From Paraburkholderia sp. ZP32-5 (GTDB taxonomy: Bacteria > Pseudomonadota > Gammaproteobacteria > Burkholderiales > Burkholderiaceae), in assembly GCF_021390495.1 (NCBI RefSeq), contig NZ_JAJEJP010000001.1, positions 248,001 through 312,000 of the forward strand: a stretch of 64,000 nucleotides of DNA, given 5' to 3'. Shown piece after piece: positions 1 to 9,240 of this stretch (position 1 is its first letter; the number at the start of each line of letters is the position of its first letter). A program made the translations under genes and the position numbers. Below the pieces are notes generated by a model. It saw only the letters and a list, made by a program, of their open reading frames with translations, ran no database searches and was not told the origin of the DNA.

Positions 1-44
1 GCCTGTGCGACGGCATCGATGCCATGTTGCTCGGCGAAGACTGA
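1..44 (+). CDS. gmhA: SIS-domain phosphoheptose isomerase / DiaA-like protein, C-terminal end only
   Basis: Only the last 13 codons are in the window. Frame 3 reads LCDGIDAMLLGED and stops at 42-44. This is the typical C-terminus of betaproteobacterial proteins annotated as phosphoheptose isomerase (GmhA/DiaA, SIS fold). The next gene is a DolP-like BON lipoprotein, matching the diaA-dolP order known in enterobacteria, so a DiaA-like role in replication initiation is as plausible as heptose synthesis. The rest of the gene lies left of the window. Confidence 0.7.
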   Translation, partial: LCDGIDAMLLGED

Positions 45-70
45 GATTGATTTCGAAGGAGAGCTAGTTG

Positions 71-862
71 ATGAGCGCATTCCGCGTCAAGAAGACACTG
101 GTGAGAACCGTGCTGGTAGTGGGATTCGCGGCGGGGCTGTCGGCCACGCTGCAGGGTTGCTTTCTCGCTGTCGGCGCTGCGGCGGGAGGCGGCGCGCTGA
201 TGGCGACCGACCGTCGCACGCTCGGCGCGCAGACCGAAGATCGCGAAATCCAGGTGAAGGCGCTGTCGCAGATCAGCCAGAATCTGCCGGACTCCGCGCA
301 CGTCAACGTCGCGGTGTTCAACCGGCGCGTGCTGCTGACCGGCGAGGTCGCGGGCGATGCGTCGAAGCAGCGCGCCGAGACCATCGTGCGCGGTCTGAAC
401 AACGTGAATACGATCGTCAACGAACTGGCGATCATGCCGGCGAGTTCGTTCTCGTCGCGCACCAACGATACCTATCTCGAGACGCGCGTGAAGACCGCGC
501 TGATCGCCGAGAAGGACATTTCGGCGAACAACTTCAAGGTGGTGGCCGAGCGGGGCAACGTGTATCTGATGGGCCTCGTCACGATGGACGAAGGCAATCG
601 CGGCGCCGATGTCGCGAGCCGGGTGCCGGGCGTGGTCCAGGTCGTGAAGTTATTCCAGTACATCCAGCCGCAGGAAGCCGCGGCTGCGGCCGCCGCGGCG
701 GCTACCGCGCCCGCGGCGGCGTCGCAGCCGGAGGCGAGCGAGCCGACGGTCGATGCGATCCCCGATTCGTCGGTGAGCGCGCGGCCGCTTGAACAGCAGG
801 CGCCGGCGCCGGTGAGCAACTCGACGTCGGTTCGTCCGGGTAATCCAAAGGCGGTGCCGTGA
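71..862 (+). CDS. dolP: BON-domain outer-membrane lipoprotein (DolP/YraP-like)
   Basis: A 263-residue lipoprotein. The N-terminus is basic (residues 1-8), followed by a hydrophobic stretch and a lipobox LQGC with Cys30 as the likely lipidation site. Two BON repeats follow (about 50-120 and 130-205), the arrangement in DolP, which binds anionic phospholipid at division sites and supports outer-membrane integrity. An Ala/Pro-rich tail of about 60 residues beyond the second BON domain is longer than in the E. coli protein. ATG 71 is preferred over TTG 68 because an AAGGAG ribosome-binding site lies just upstream. The stop overlaps the GTG start of the next gene, so the two are translationally coupled, and the SIS-domain gene ends 27 bases upstream. 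Confidence 0.85.
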   Translation: MSAFRVKKTLVRTVLVVGFAAGLSATLQGCFLAVGAAAGGGALMATDRRTLGAQTEDREIQVKALSQISQNLPDSAHVNVAVFNRRVLLTGEVAGDASKQRAETIVRGLNNVNTIVNELAIMPASSFSSRTNDTYLETRVKTALIAEKDISANNFKVVAERGNVYLMGLVTMDEGNRGADVASRVPGVVQVVKLFQYIQPQEAAAAAAAAATAPAAASQPEASEPTVDAIPDSSVSARPLEQQAPAPVSNSTSVRPGNPKAVP

Positions 863-1254
863 CGCGCGCGGTGGTTCGGGCTGCGGCCCGGTCCGCGCGT
901 CTGCGTAGGGCTCGCGTCAGCGTCGTGTTCGCGCTCGTGCTCGGCGGCGCGCTGATGGGCGTGGGCGCATCAGCCGCCTACGCGGCCGACGCGCCGCGCG
1001 GCCAGCAGGTCGCCAATGCGAATGCATGCATGGGATGCCATGCGGTCGACCGCAAACTCGTCGGCCCGTCGTTCCAGCAGATCGCCGCGAAATACAAAGG
1101 CGATCGCGACGCGTCGGCGAAACTCGCGCGCAAGGTGAAGGACGGCGGCTCCGGCGTGTGGGGCATGATTCCAATGCCGGCCCATCAATCGATGAGCGAT
1201 GCGGACATCCACGCGGTGGTCGATTGGGTACTCGCCGGCGCGCCGTCCAAATGA
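859..1254 (+). CDS. Class I c-type cytochrome, periplasmic
   Basis: A 131-residue small electron carrier of the cytochrome c551/c552 type. A Sec signal ends near the AYAADA region (about residue 42). One haem-binding motif CMGCH lies at residues 57-61. The conserved GMIPMPAH segment near residue 105 supplies the probable axial methionine, and the C-terminal helix carries the ADIHAVVDWVL pattern of this fold. The start is GTG at 859 within the TGA of the BON lipoprotein gene (GTGA overlap). The electron donor and acceptor cannot be told from the sequence. Confidence 0.88.
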   Translation: MTRAVVRAAARSARLRRARVSVVFALVLGGALMGVGASAAYAADAPRGQQVANANACMGCHAVDRKLVGPSFQQIAAKYKGDRDASAKLARKVKDGGSGVWGMIPMPAHQSMSDADIHAVVDWVLAGAPSK

Positions 1255-1275
1255 GGTTTTCCCGAGGCCAGGCGC

Positions 1276-1306
1276 TTGGCAAAAGGGAAAATGCCTGTGC
1301 TAGAAT
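1276..1306 (+). promoter_or_regulatory. Sigma70-type promoter of tRNA-Ala
   Basis: A -35-like TTGGCA at 1276-1281 and a TGC-extended -10 TAGAAT at 1301-1306 are separated by 19 bases. The predicted start, about 1313, is a few bases before the tRNA. The spacing is slightly long, but the extended -10 compensates. Confidence 0.5.
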
Positions 1307-1318
1307 TGTCAGCACGTC

Positions 1319-1394
<76 letters not shown>

Positions 1395-1405
1395 CGAATA
1401 TCGAA

Positions 1406-1437
1406 GGGTTACAGGTCATTCGCCTGTAACCCTTTTT
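1406..1437 (+). terminator. Rho-independent terminator after tRNA-Ala
   Basis: A perfect 10-bp stem GGGTTACAGG/CCTGTAACCC (1406-1415 with 1423-1432) is followed by TTTTT. It lies 12 bases after the CCA end. Confidence 0.9.
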
Positions 1438-1499
1438 GTTTTTGCGGCGCGTTTAACCGGATTTCGCGGTTCGCCAACACCCGGCCTCCCCCAACCCCC

Positions 1500-3770
1500 C
1501 TACACCCGCAACGCCGCCCGCAACCGCTCCGGCGACAGCGGCAAATCCCTGAACCGTTGCCCGGTCGCGTTCGCAATCGCATTCGCGAGCGCGGCCGGCA
1601 TCGGCCCTTGCGATGCTTCGCCCACGCCGAGAAACGGCGCGCCCGGCTGATCGATCAGATCGACGTCGATGACCTTCGGCACCGACGAGAAGCGCAGGAT
1701 CGGATACGCGCTCCAGTCGAAACTGGTGATCGTGTGTTCGTCGAACGTCGTGCTTTCGAATAGCGTCCAGCTGGCCGACTGGATGATGCCGCCTTCGACC
1801 TGATTGCGCACGCCGTCCGGGTTCACGATCTGTCCGCAATCGATCGCGCACGCGACGCGCTCTATCGTCACGTACCCGGTTTCGCGTTCGACCGACACCT
1901 CGATCGCGAGCGCGCAGTACGCCATCAGATTCTTGTACATCGCGAACGAGAAGCCGACCCCACGCATCGGCCCGCCAGTGCCGGCGCGCCCGCGATGCGG
2001 CCAGCCGAAGCGTTGCGCGGCACGCTGGATCACCGCGCGTGCGCGCGGATCGTCGAGATGCTTGAGCCGGAACTCGATCGGATCCGTATGCGCGGCGAGC
2101 GCCAGTTCGTCGATGAAGCTCTCGATCGAAAAGACGTTGTGATATGCGCCGAGCGAGCGCATCGCCGACACGCGAATCGGCATGTCCGGCAAAAAGTGAT
2201 ATTGCACAGAGAGGTTCGGCAAGCGATACAGCGGAATGCTGTTGCGGTCGCCATCGCCTTCCGGCATCGGGATCGGCTTCGGCGGCGCGGGCGTGAACGG
2301 CTTCGACAGAAACCATGTCGGCATGAAGCGCCCGGCATTCTCGATGCGGTTGTTATGCGTGTTGCTCCAGACCTCGAACTTCCAGTCGACAATCTGCCCG
2401 GTCGCATCCAGCGACGCGCTGATCTCGCTCGACATCGCCGGCCCGAACGGCTCCCACGTGTGTTCCTGCTCGCGCATCCATTGCACGCGCACCGGTCGGC
2501 CGGGCACCGCGCGCGCGATCAACGCGGCGTCGGCGGCGACGTCGTCGGCGCCATTGTGTCCATAGCAGCCGGAGCCTTCGACGTGAATGCAGTGCACGCG
2601 CTCAGGCGGCATCGACAGCATTTCGGCCAGCCCTTTGCGCATCGGAAAGACGCCTTGCGTGTGGGTCCACACCGTCATCTTGCCGTCGTTGAGCCACGCG
2701 ACCGCGCATGACGGTCCGATCGAGCCATGCGTCAGATACGGCTTCGTGAAGCGCGCGCGCAGTGTCTGCGCGGCCGGAGCTGCCGCACCAGTCGTGTTTG
2801 CCACGGCGATTTCCTGCGCGGGCAATTTGCGCAGGGTGTCGTGAATCGTCGCCTGCGCGGGCAGCGGCGGTCCGCCCTGCCATTGCGCGGCATCCGCGAG
2901 TGCGCGCATCGCGCTGATCGCACGCCATTCGTCGTCGGCGACCACGGCGAGATAGTTGCCATCGTGTACGACGGCGATCACACCGGGCATCGCGCGTACC
3001 GGTGCGACGTCCACCGTCTTCAGCGTCGCCCCGTACGATGGTGGCCGCACGACGCGCGCGTGCACCATGCCGGGCAGTTTCAGGTCCTGCACATAGCGTG
3101 GCGCGCCCGTCACCTTGCCAGGAATATCCACGCGATGAAGCGACTGGCCGATCACCTTGAACGTATGCGGATCTTTCGTCGGCACGCCCGGCTGCGCATT
3201 GCGATGCAGATCGACGCCGCTGACCGCTTCGCCGAATGCAAGACGACGGCCGTCGCTCGCGACGACTTCGCCGTTTTGCGTCGTCAACGTCGCGACGTCG
3301 ACATTCAGTTTCGCCGCGGCAGCTTCGAGCAGCAGCACGCGCACCTGAGCGGTCGCATTGGCGATCGCGGTGCCGCTATCGGCGGTCGAGTGGCTGCCCG
3401 CCGTATAGCCTTCGTTCGGCGTCGCTTCGGTGTCGGCGGTGACGAGCGTGATGCGTTCGGGTGTCACGCCGAGCTGTTCGGCGGCGATCTGCATGAACGC
3501 GGTGCGAATGCCGGTACCGAGTTCGGCCTTGCCGGTAAATACGGTGATGCGGCTTTTCTCGTCGATCCTGACCCACGCGTCGAGCAACGGCGAGGTTTTC
3601 AGGCTGCCGGGCAGATTCGGCGCGGCCGCGGTGAAGGTGCCGGCTTCGGTCGTGGTGGTCTGCGCGAGCGCGCGCGCCGCGGGCAGCAGCGTGAAGCCGA
3701 CCATCACGCTGCCCGCCGCCAGGAAGCGGCGGCGGCTGGCACTGTCGGGCAGGGTGCGGGTATCGCTCAT
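1500..3770 (-). CDS. Molybdopterin-binding large subunit, xanthine dehydrogenase family (isoquinoline 1-oxidoreductase / aldehyde oxidase type)
   Basis: 756 residues, the length of the separate large subunit of IorAB-like molybdenum hydroxylases. The N-terminus has a twin-arginine signal (SRRRFLAAG, residues 12-20, then a hydrophobic stretch to ARALAQ), so the folded holoenzyme is probably exported by Tat. Domains are an aldehyde oxidase a/b hammerhead (about 190-290) and a molybdopterin-binding region to the end, with the late GVGEASQGPMPAALANAIANA motif containing the active-site Glu. The substrate may be an N-heterocycle or an aldehyde. The start ATG overlaps the stop of the 2Fe-2S subunit gene by 4 bases, giving one operon with it and the cytochrome. 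No XdhC-like maturation gene is beside it. Confidence 0.88.
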   Translation of the reverse strand: MSDTRTLPDSASRRRFLAAGSVMVGFTLLPAARALAQTTTTEAGTFTAAAPNLPGSLKTSPLLDAWVRIDEKSRITVFTGKAELGTGIRTAFMQIAAEQLGVTPERITLVTADTEATPNEGYTAGSHSTADSGTAIANATAQVRVLLLEAAAAKLNVDVATLTTQNGEVVASDGRRLAFGEAVSGVDLHRNAQPGVPTKDPHTFKVIGQSLHRVDIPGKVTGAPRYVQDLKLPGMVHARVVRPPSYGATLKTVDVAPVRAMPGVIAVVHDGNYLAVVADDEWRAISAMRALADAAQWQGGPPLPAQATIHDTLRKLPAQEIAVANTTGAAAPAAQTLRARFTKPYLTHGSIGPSCAVAWLNDGKMTVWTHTQGVFPMRKGLAEMLSMPPERVHCIHVEGSGCYGHNGADDVAADAALIARAVPGRPVRVQWMREQEHTWEPFGPAMSSEISASLDATGQIVDWKFEVWSNTHNNRIENAGRFMPTWFLSKPFTPAPPKPIPMPEGDGDRNSIPLYRLPNLSVQYHFLPDMPIRVSAMRSLGAYHNVFSIESFIDELALAAHTDPIEFRLKHLDDPRARAVIQRAAQRFGWPHRGRAGTGGPMRGVGFSFAMYKNLMAYCALAIEVSVERETGYVTIERVACAIDCGQIVNPDGVRNQVEGGIIQSASWTLFESTTFDEHTITSFDWSAYPILRFSSVPKVIDVDLIDQPGAPFLGVGEASQGPMPAALANAIANATGQRFRDLPLSPERLRAALRV

Positions 3771-4246
3771 GAGTGTTGCCCCGCGTGTTGCTCAGCCTGT
3801 TGCCCCGCCTGACGGATCGCCGCAAGGATCCGCATATGCGTGCCGCAGCGGCACAGGTTCGGCTCCATGTGCGCGCGGATCTGTTCGTCGCTCGGCGACG
3901 GCACGCGATCGAGCAGCGCCTGCGCCCGCATCACCATGCCGGCGATGCAGTAGCCGCACTGCGCCGCCTGCTGGTCGATGAACGCCTGTTGCAGCCTGCC
4001 GGGCTTTTCCGTGCTGCCGAGTCCTTCGATCGTGCGCACCGCCCGCGTGCCGATCGCCGCGACCGGCAGCAGACACGAGAACACCGGCTGGTCGCCGACG
4101 ATCACCGTGCACGCGCCGCATTGGCCCAGGCCGCAGCCATACTTGGCGCCGTGCAGGTCGAGCTGGTTGCGCAATGCGTAAAGCAGCGGCGTCGATGGAT
4201 CGATATCGAGCTGATGCTGCACGCCATTCACGGTCAGCGTGATCAT
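3767..4246 (-). CDS. (2Fe-2S)-binding small subunit of molybdenum hydroxylase
   Basis: 159 residues, full length for the IorA/CoxS/XdhA-N family. The plant-type cluster ligands are Cys38, Cys43, Cys46 and Cys58 (CGLGQCGAC segment). The second helical-domain cluster uses Cys97, Cys100, Cys132 and Cys134 (CGYC and LCRCG). It passes electrons from the molybdenum site of the large subunit towards the cytochrome encoded upstream. Overlapping start and stop codons with both neighbours indicate translational coupling. There is no signal peptide, so export would be by piggy-back on the Tat signal of the large subunit (inference from the family). Confidence 0.9.
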   Translation of the reverse strand: MITLTVNGVQHQLDIDPSTPLLYALRNQLDLHGAKYGCGLGQCGACTVIVGDQPVFSCLLPVAAIGTRAVRTIEGLGSTEKPGRLQQAFIDQQAAQCGYCIAGMVMRAQALLDRVPSPSDEQIRAHMEPNLCRCGTHMRILAAIRQAGQQAEQHAGQHS

Positions 4247-5610
4247 GGTTCGTGGTTCTCCTTGCGCAGCCGCGCGACGTTGGATTCATCGAGCGTCCAC
4301 GCGGGTTGACTGCTGAAATGGGCGCGCAGGAACGCGGCGATATCGACGATCTGCGCGTCGGTGAACGTGCTGGCAAATGCCGGCATATACACGGCGCGGT
4401 TGCTGCGCTCAGTGGGAATGCCGTCGAGAATCATCCGCAGCGCGTTGCGTGGATCGTGTGCGTTGACGGCCGTGCCGAGCGCGAGCGAGGGCCGGCTGCC
4501 GAACGTCGTCATCGGCGCATGCGTTGCATGACATGACGCGCACGCGGCGGAGAACAGCACCGCGCCATTGCGGATGTGTTCGTCGTCGGCGGGGGCCGGG
4601 TTCGTTTGCGCGGTCTGCACGATAGGCGAGCCCGCGGCGGCTGATGACGTGCGCGGCTTTTGCAGCGACAGCAGATAGGCGGCCATCGCATCGACATCGG
4701 CATCGGATGCATCGGCGAGCGACTGCGTGACCGCGCGCATCGGCCCGGCCGCCGCGCCATGTTCAGTGGCGAAACCGCTGCGCAGATACGCGACGAGCTG
4801 ATCGTGCGTCCACGGTTGCGGCGCGCTCATCAGCGTGGTCAACGCAGGCGCTTCCCAGCCTTCGATCACGTTGCCGCCGAATGCCTCGCCGCTCTTTTCC
4901 GCGCCGAACAGATTCATCGGCGTGTGGCACGCGGCGCAATGCGCGGGTCCGTCGATCAGATATTTGCCGCGCAATAACTGTGCGTCGGCCGACGCGGACT
5001 GTGATGAAGCCGACCCCTGCGTGGTGCCATCCGCTTCGACGCCCGGATGCAGGAACAGCAGATTCCATACCGCGACCAGCGGGCGGAAACCCAAGGGAAA
5101 CATCAAGTGGTTGGCGGGGGCGCTCGCCTGCACCGCATCGCGCGACATCAGATACGCGTAGAGCGCGGCGATGTCGGCGTCCGTCATGTGCGTGAAGTGC
5201 GGATACGGAAACGCCGGATAGAGCAGATGGCCGTCGCGTGACTCGCCGCGCCGCATCGCGCGCGTGAAGTCGGCGAGTGTCCAGGCGCCGATGCCGGTCT
5301 GACGATCGGGCGTGATGTTGGTCGAGTAGATCGTGCCGAACGGCGTATCGAGCGGGCGTCCGCCGGCGAACGGCGCATCGGGTCTCGCCGTATGACAGAC
5401 CGCGCAGTCGCCGATTGCGGCCAGATTCGCGCCGTGTTTGAGCAACGCGATCTGATCGGCCGAGGGCGCAGCCTGGCTGGCTGTCGTCGCGTTAGCAGTT
5501 GCGTTTGCCGCCGACGCGAAGCCCGGATGCACGAGCCAGTAAGACGTCAACGCGATGAGTACCGCGCATGTCCATAACGATGCCGCCAAGCCGATCCATC
5601 TGTTGCCCAT
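4243..5610 (-). CDS. Triheme membrane-anchored cytochrome c (alcohol/aldehyde dehydrogenase cytochrome subunit type)
   Basis: 455 residues with an N-terminal membrane anchor (about 8-30). Three haem-attachment motifs are visible: CAVCH at 69-73, CAACH at 225-229 and CASCH at 357-361. This is the three-domain layout of AdhB-like cytochrome subunits that take electrons from periplasmic dehydrogenases to ubiquinone or oxidase. As first gene of the three-gene minus-strand operon, it makes the complex a membrane-bound, cytochrome-linked hydroxylase rather than an NAD-linked one. It overlaps the 2Fe-2S gene by 4 bases. Confidence 0.88.
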   Translation of the reverse strand: MGNRWIGLAASLWTCAVLIALTSYWLVHPGFASAANATANATTASQAAPSADQIALLKHGANLAAIGDCAVCHTARPDAPFAGGRPLDTPFGTIYSTNITPDRQTGIGAWTLADFTRAMRRGESRDGHLLYPAFPYPHFTHMTDADIAALYAYLMSRDAVQASAPANHLMFPLGFRPLVAVWNLLFLHPGVEADGTTQGSASSQSASADAQLLRGKYLIDGPAHCAACHTPMNLFGAEKSGEAFGGNVIEGWEAPALTTLMSAPQPWTHDQLVAYLRSGFATEHGAAAGPMRAVTQSLADASDADVDAMAAYLLSLQKPRTSSAAAGSPIVQTAQTNPAPADDEHIRNGAVLFSAACASCHATHAPMTTFGSRPSLALGTAVNAHDPRNALRMILDGIPTERSNRAVYMPAFASTFTDAQIVDIAAFLRAHFSSQPAWTLDESNVARLRKENHEP

Positions 5611-5892
5611 CGCGTCTCCGTCGAAGCATCAAACAGGTCGCCATGTATAGCACACGAGAATGCAATCGTGCTTCGTGCAATGCCTGAATTGCGCCAGGGG
5701 TGACGCCGATGGCGTGAAGGTGGCGCGAAGATGGCGCGTGTCTGACGCGTAAGATAGGTGTAGGCAACGGAGGCTGGATGCGCGACGCGTTCGACATGAA
5801 GATCGCATCGATAGCGAACATCGCGCGCACCGCGCAGACCGCATTCACGACGCCAACCGATCGAGCCGGCGCCGCGAATACGCGATACCGAA

Positions 5893-6348
5893 TTACTTCG
5901 GCGGCATCACTTGACCGCGGATCTCGCCGTTCGGGTTCGTCTTGGTATGCACGTTGATGTACATATTGCCGTCTTCGAATTCCTTCGCCTGGTCGGCGGT
6001 CAGCGTTGCCTGGCCAGTGATCGGGCTCGTGACCGGCTTGCCCTTCTCCGAAATCCAGACCGCGACGCCGGCGTTCTTGCCGGCAGCGGCCGGCGCGTGG
6101 AAGTGCGCCATCGTCGCGTCGCTCGACAGGCCGCTGAACGTGACGTTCCACGTCACGACCTTGGTCGCTGCGTCATAGGTCAGCGCGGCGCTGCCGCTGC
6201 CTTGCGTCTGCACCGGCGGGACCTGCTGCGCGCCGGTCAGCGGCACCGTGAACGAAACCGGTGCGGCCTGCGCGATGCCGAATACGCCCGCGCACGCAGC
6301 GCCGATCAAAGCCGTAAAAAGTGCTCGTCGTGTTGTCGAAATAGCCAT
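5893..6348 (-). CDS. Secreted CHRD-domain protein
   Basis: A 151-residue protein with a signal sequence (about residues 1-27, ending FGIAQA) and a single CHRD domain filling the remainder (SFTVPLTGAQQVPPV start, GAWKCA-type core on the other strand of the fold, and an NVHTKTNPNGEIRGQV end). CHRD domains were named from chordin; their bacterial role is unknown. The start at 6348 is chosen because GGAG lies 8 bases upstream; a longer reading frame to 6405 has no such site. It is monocistronic. Confidence 0.85.
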   Translation of the reverse strand: MAISTTRRALFTALIGAACAGVFGIAQAAPVSFTVPLTGAQQVPPVQTQGSGSAALTYDAATKVVTWNVTFSGLSSDATMAHFHAPAAAGKNAGVAVWISEKGKPVTSPITGQATLTADQAKEFEDGNMYINVHTKTNPNGEIRGQVMPPK

Positions 6349-6670
6349 TTGTTTTCTCCAGTGGGACAGGGCCGGGACGGCACGCGTTTCGCGCGTCCGT
6401 GCCACGGTTGCCGGGTTCTGAACGGTTTTCTCAGCTTGCTATCGCTTCACGCTACTCAGAGGCGAGAGGCCAGGCGAGTCAGCGTTTGCCGAGTATAGAC
6501 GTTCGTTGTGCGACCAGCCGGCGATCCGCCGCGCGTCCCACCCAGGGCAGGCGCGCGGCGGGTTCGCCAGGACCGGTCGAGTGGGGATAACGGACGAGAA
6601 CGGAAAAAATTCCCGCGCCGCGAATATCAGATTTTGCGCACGCCCGTGCAGGCAGGCAGCGTGAGCGTAA
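6349..6670. other. Intergenic region, 322 bp
   Basis: This lies between the CHRD gene and the end of the ABC transporter operon. It must hold the CHRD promoter. I see no hairpin with a T-run, no convincing small gene and no clear promoter hexamers. Confidence 0.5.
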
Positions 6671-7393
6671 TCAGACCACCAGATAGCGCTCGAGCCGCGC
6701 TCGCGTGAACTTGTGCGCGCAGCCTGAATCGACCGCTTCGCCGTGGTCGAGCACGAGGATCGAATCGGCAATCGAGAGCAGGAACTGCAGGTTTTGCTCG
6801 ACGATCACAAACGCGGCACCCGTGCGTTTGCGTTCGTCGATGCTTGCGGCCATCAGATCGAGATTCTCCTGTGCGACGCCTTCCGTCGGTTCGTCGATCA
6901 ACGTGATCGGCGACGCTTCCGCAAGCACGCGCACGAAAGAAAGGATCTTCTTCTCGCCGCCGCTCATCTTGCCCGCCGGTTGCGCGATGCGTTCGCGCAA
7001 GCGCGGAAAGCGCGTGAACGCTGCGTCGAAAGTCTTCAGATCGCGGCTTTTGCGGCCAAGCGTCAGATTGTCCGCGACCGTCAGATCGTCGAACACGATC
7101 TGTTCCTGCGGTGCGTAACTGATCCCCAGATGGCGCCGCCGCGAGACCGGCACCCCGCCTAGCGGCACGACGGCGCCGGACGTGTTGCTGATCTCGATCG
7201 TGCCTTCATCCGGTTCGACGATACCCGCGAGCGTTCGCAGCAGCGTCGATTTGCCAACCCCGTTGCGGCCGACCACGCCGAGCACTTCGCCCGGCGTCAC
7301 GCCGCCGCTGATGCCACGCAGGACCCGCGTACCCTGATAACCGGATACGAGACCGGAAAATCGCAGCGTCGACCAGATTGGTTGCGGATTCAT
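6671..7393 (-). CDS. ABC transporter ATP-binding protein, LivF/UrtE type
   Basis: 240 residues, a full-length LivF-type ATPase. The Walker A GRNGVGKST lies at about 42-50, the signature MSGGEKK near 142, and the Walker B region is LIDEPTEGVA followed by the switch His region. It is the second ATPase of the hydrophobic amino-acid/amide (HAAT) importer encoded with the next three genes. The start overlaps the stop of the fused permease-ATPase gene, and a consensus GGAGGT site lies inside that gene. It is the last gene of the operon. Confidence 0.88.
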   Translation of the reverse strand: MNPQPIWSTLRFSGLVSGYQGTRVLRGISGGVTPGEVLGVVGRNGVGKSTLLRTLAGIVEPDEGTIEISNTSGAVVPLGGVPVSRRRHLGISYAPQEQIVFDDLTVADNLTLGRKSRDLKTFDAAFTRFPRLRERIAQPAGKMSGGEKKILSFVRVLAEASPITLIDEPTEGVAQENLDLMAASIDERKRTGAAFVIVEQNLQFLLSIADSILVLDHGEAVDSGCAHKFTRARLERYLVV

Positions 7394-9240
7394 TTGACAC
7401 CTCCCGCATAAACCGCGCGAACGCGTGTCGACGCGCGGATCGCGGCGAATTCGCCTTCATCGAGCAACTGGCCTTGATGAAGCACATAGACATGCTCGGC
7501 CAGCGCCGCGACAGCGTTCATGTCGTGCTCGATCAGCAACGCGGTGGCGTCGAGTTCGCGCACGACCCAGCCGATCGCGTCGAACATGCGCTGCGTCTCT
7601 TGCGGCGACAGGCCGGCGCACGGCTCGTCGAGCAACATCAGGCGCGGCTCGGTCAGCGCGACCATGACGAATTCGAGTACCTGGCGGTCGCCCTGCGAGA
7701 TGTTTCCCGCGCGTGTGTCATGTTGCGCGGCGAGAGCCGGAAAGCGCACGATCAACGCGTCGTACAGCGCCGAACGCCATCGCCATGCCTGCATGTCGAA
7801 CAGCGTGCGCACGCGCAGGCGATGACTCCACAACGCGACGCAAAGATTCTCGCCAACCGTCAGATCGGCAAAGATCGACGGAATCTGGAACTTGCGGCTG
7901 ATGCCGAGTTGCGCGATGCGCCACGTGGGCAATCGCGTAACGTCGACACCATCGACGAGGATGCGCCCCGAGTCCGCCGGAAGACTGCCGGTGAGCGTGT
8001 TGAATAACGACGATTTACCCGCGCCGTTCGGACCGATCACGCAGGCGATGCCCTTGCGATCGACGGTCAGCGCAAGCTCCTGCAGGATCCGCACCGGCCC
8101 GCGCGTGACGCGCACGGCGTCGAACCGCAGCGCGATGTGTTCTTCACTGGCGTGGCGGATCAGTGGCGGCGCGAGCAGCGCATCGGGTGGCGTCGAGTGG
8201 ACGCCTGAATCGGCCGAGCCGTAAGCGCCGTGCGTACCGACCTGCATCGCAACAACACGCCGCCACGCAGCCTCAATCGCGCCCGACAATCCATCAGGCA
8301 GCCACCGAACCACGACGATAAAAACCAGCGCAACCGCAGCTTCCCAGAACGGATAGCGATCGCGCAACGCCGACGACAGAAAGCCGATCGCCACCGCGCC
8401 GAACAGCGCCCCCGCCGGACTTCGCCGCCCGCCCACCGCCGCCCACACGACGAACTGCGCCGACAGCATCACGCCGATCGACTGCGGCGTAACGATGCCT
8501 TCATGCGGCGCATAGAGCGCGCCGGCCAGCGCGGCGAGCCCGGCGCCGATCGCGAACGCGAGCGCCTTGAAGCGATAGCTCGCGAAGCCGAGGCTCTGCA
8601 CGCGTATTTCGTTCTGCGCCAGCGCACGCCACAACGTACCGAGCGGTGTGCGCACGAGCCAGCCGAGCGCAACCGTCACGGCCAGCGTGACGCTCGCGAT
8701 CACGTAGTAGAGGCTGCTGTAGCGATCGGTGCCGGGAAAATCGGGGATGCCGGTCAAGCCGTTGAAGCCGCCGGTGATGGCCGTTTCGCGCGTCGCCAGC
8801 AGTTCGAGCAGCATGCATATCGCGAGTGTGATCAGCGCGAAATACGGGCCGCTGTCGCTGCGTCGTCTGAACACCAGAATGCCGATACACCAGGCGATCA
8901 GCGCCGGCACGACGATCGCGAGCGGCCATAGCGCGAGCCACGCCGGCGCGCCGCCATCGGTTGCTCGCAGCACGAGCGCCGAGCCGTAGGCGCCGAGTCC
9001 GAAAAACGCGGCCTGCCCGAGATTGAGCAGGCCGGCGCGTCCCCAGCACAGGGCCACGCCCTGGGTGGCCATACCGAGCAGCAGATACAGGCCGAGCTGA
9101 TACGAGAAGTAATCGCCGAACAGGCGTGGTACGGCGCAAATCATTGCCACCACGAGCGCGAACACGAGCGCATGGCGAGCCCATATGGCGCGCGTGGGCT
9201 GAATCAGGGAGTCGCCGCTATCGGCGCGTAACGATGCCAT
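7390..9240 (-). CDS. Fused LivM-type permease and LivG-type ATPase
   Basis: 616 residues combine two usually separate subunits. Residues about 20-330 are a LivM-like membrane domain with 8-10 hydrophobic helices. Residues about 365-616 are an ATPase with Walker A GPNGAGKSS, a degenerate signature (ISQGDRQ in place of LSGGQ) and Walker B MLLDEPCAGL. The fusion point is a Gly/Ser/Pro-rich linker near 335-360. Such permease-ATPase fusions are known in Burkholderiales HAAT importers. The start overlaps the livH-like gene by 23 bases. The substrate is discussed under the binding protein. Confidence 0.88.
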   Translation of the reverse strand: MASLRADSGDSLIQPTRAIWARHALVFALVVAMICAVPRLFGDYFSYQLGLYLLLGMATQGVALCWGRAGLLNLGQAAFFGLGAYGSALVLRATDGGAPAWLALWPLAIVVPALIAWCIGILVFRRRSDSGPYFALITLAICMLLELLATRETAITGGFNGLTGIPDFPGTDRYSSLYYVIASVTLAVTVALGWLVRTPLGTLWRALAQNEIRVQSLGFASYRFKALAFAIGAGLAALAGALYAPHEGIVTPQSIGVMLSAQFVVWAAVGGRRSPAGALFGAVAIGFLSSALRDRYPFWEAAVALVFIVVVRWLPDGLSGAIEAAWRRVVAMQVGTHGAYGSADSGVHSTPPDALLAPPLIRHASEEHIALRFDAVRVTRGPVRILQELALTVDRKGIACVIGPNGAGKSSLFNTLTGSLPADSGRILVDGVDVTRLPTWRIAQLGISRKFQIPSIFADLTVGENLCVALWSHRLRVRTLFDMQAWRWRSALYDALIVRFPALAAQHDTRAGNISQGDRQVLEFVMVALTEPRLMLLDEPCAGLSPQETQRMFDAIGWVVRELDATALLIEHDMNAVAALAEHVYVLHQGQLLDEGEFAAIRASTRVRAVYAGGVK

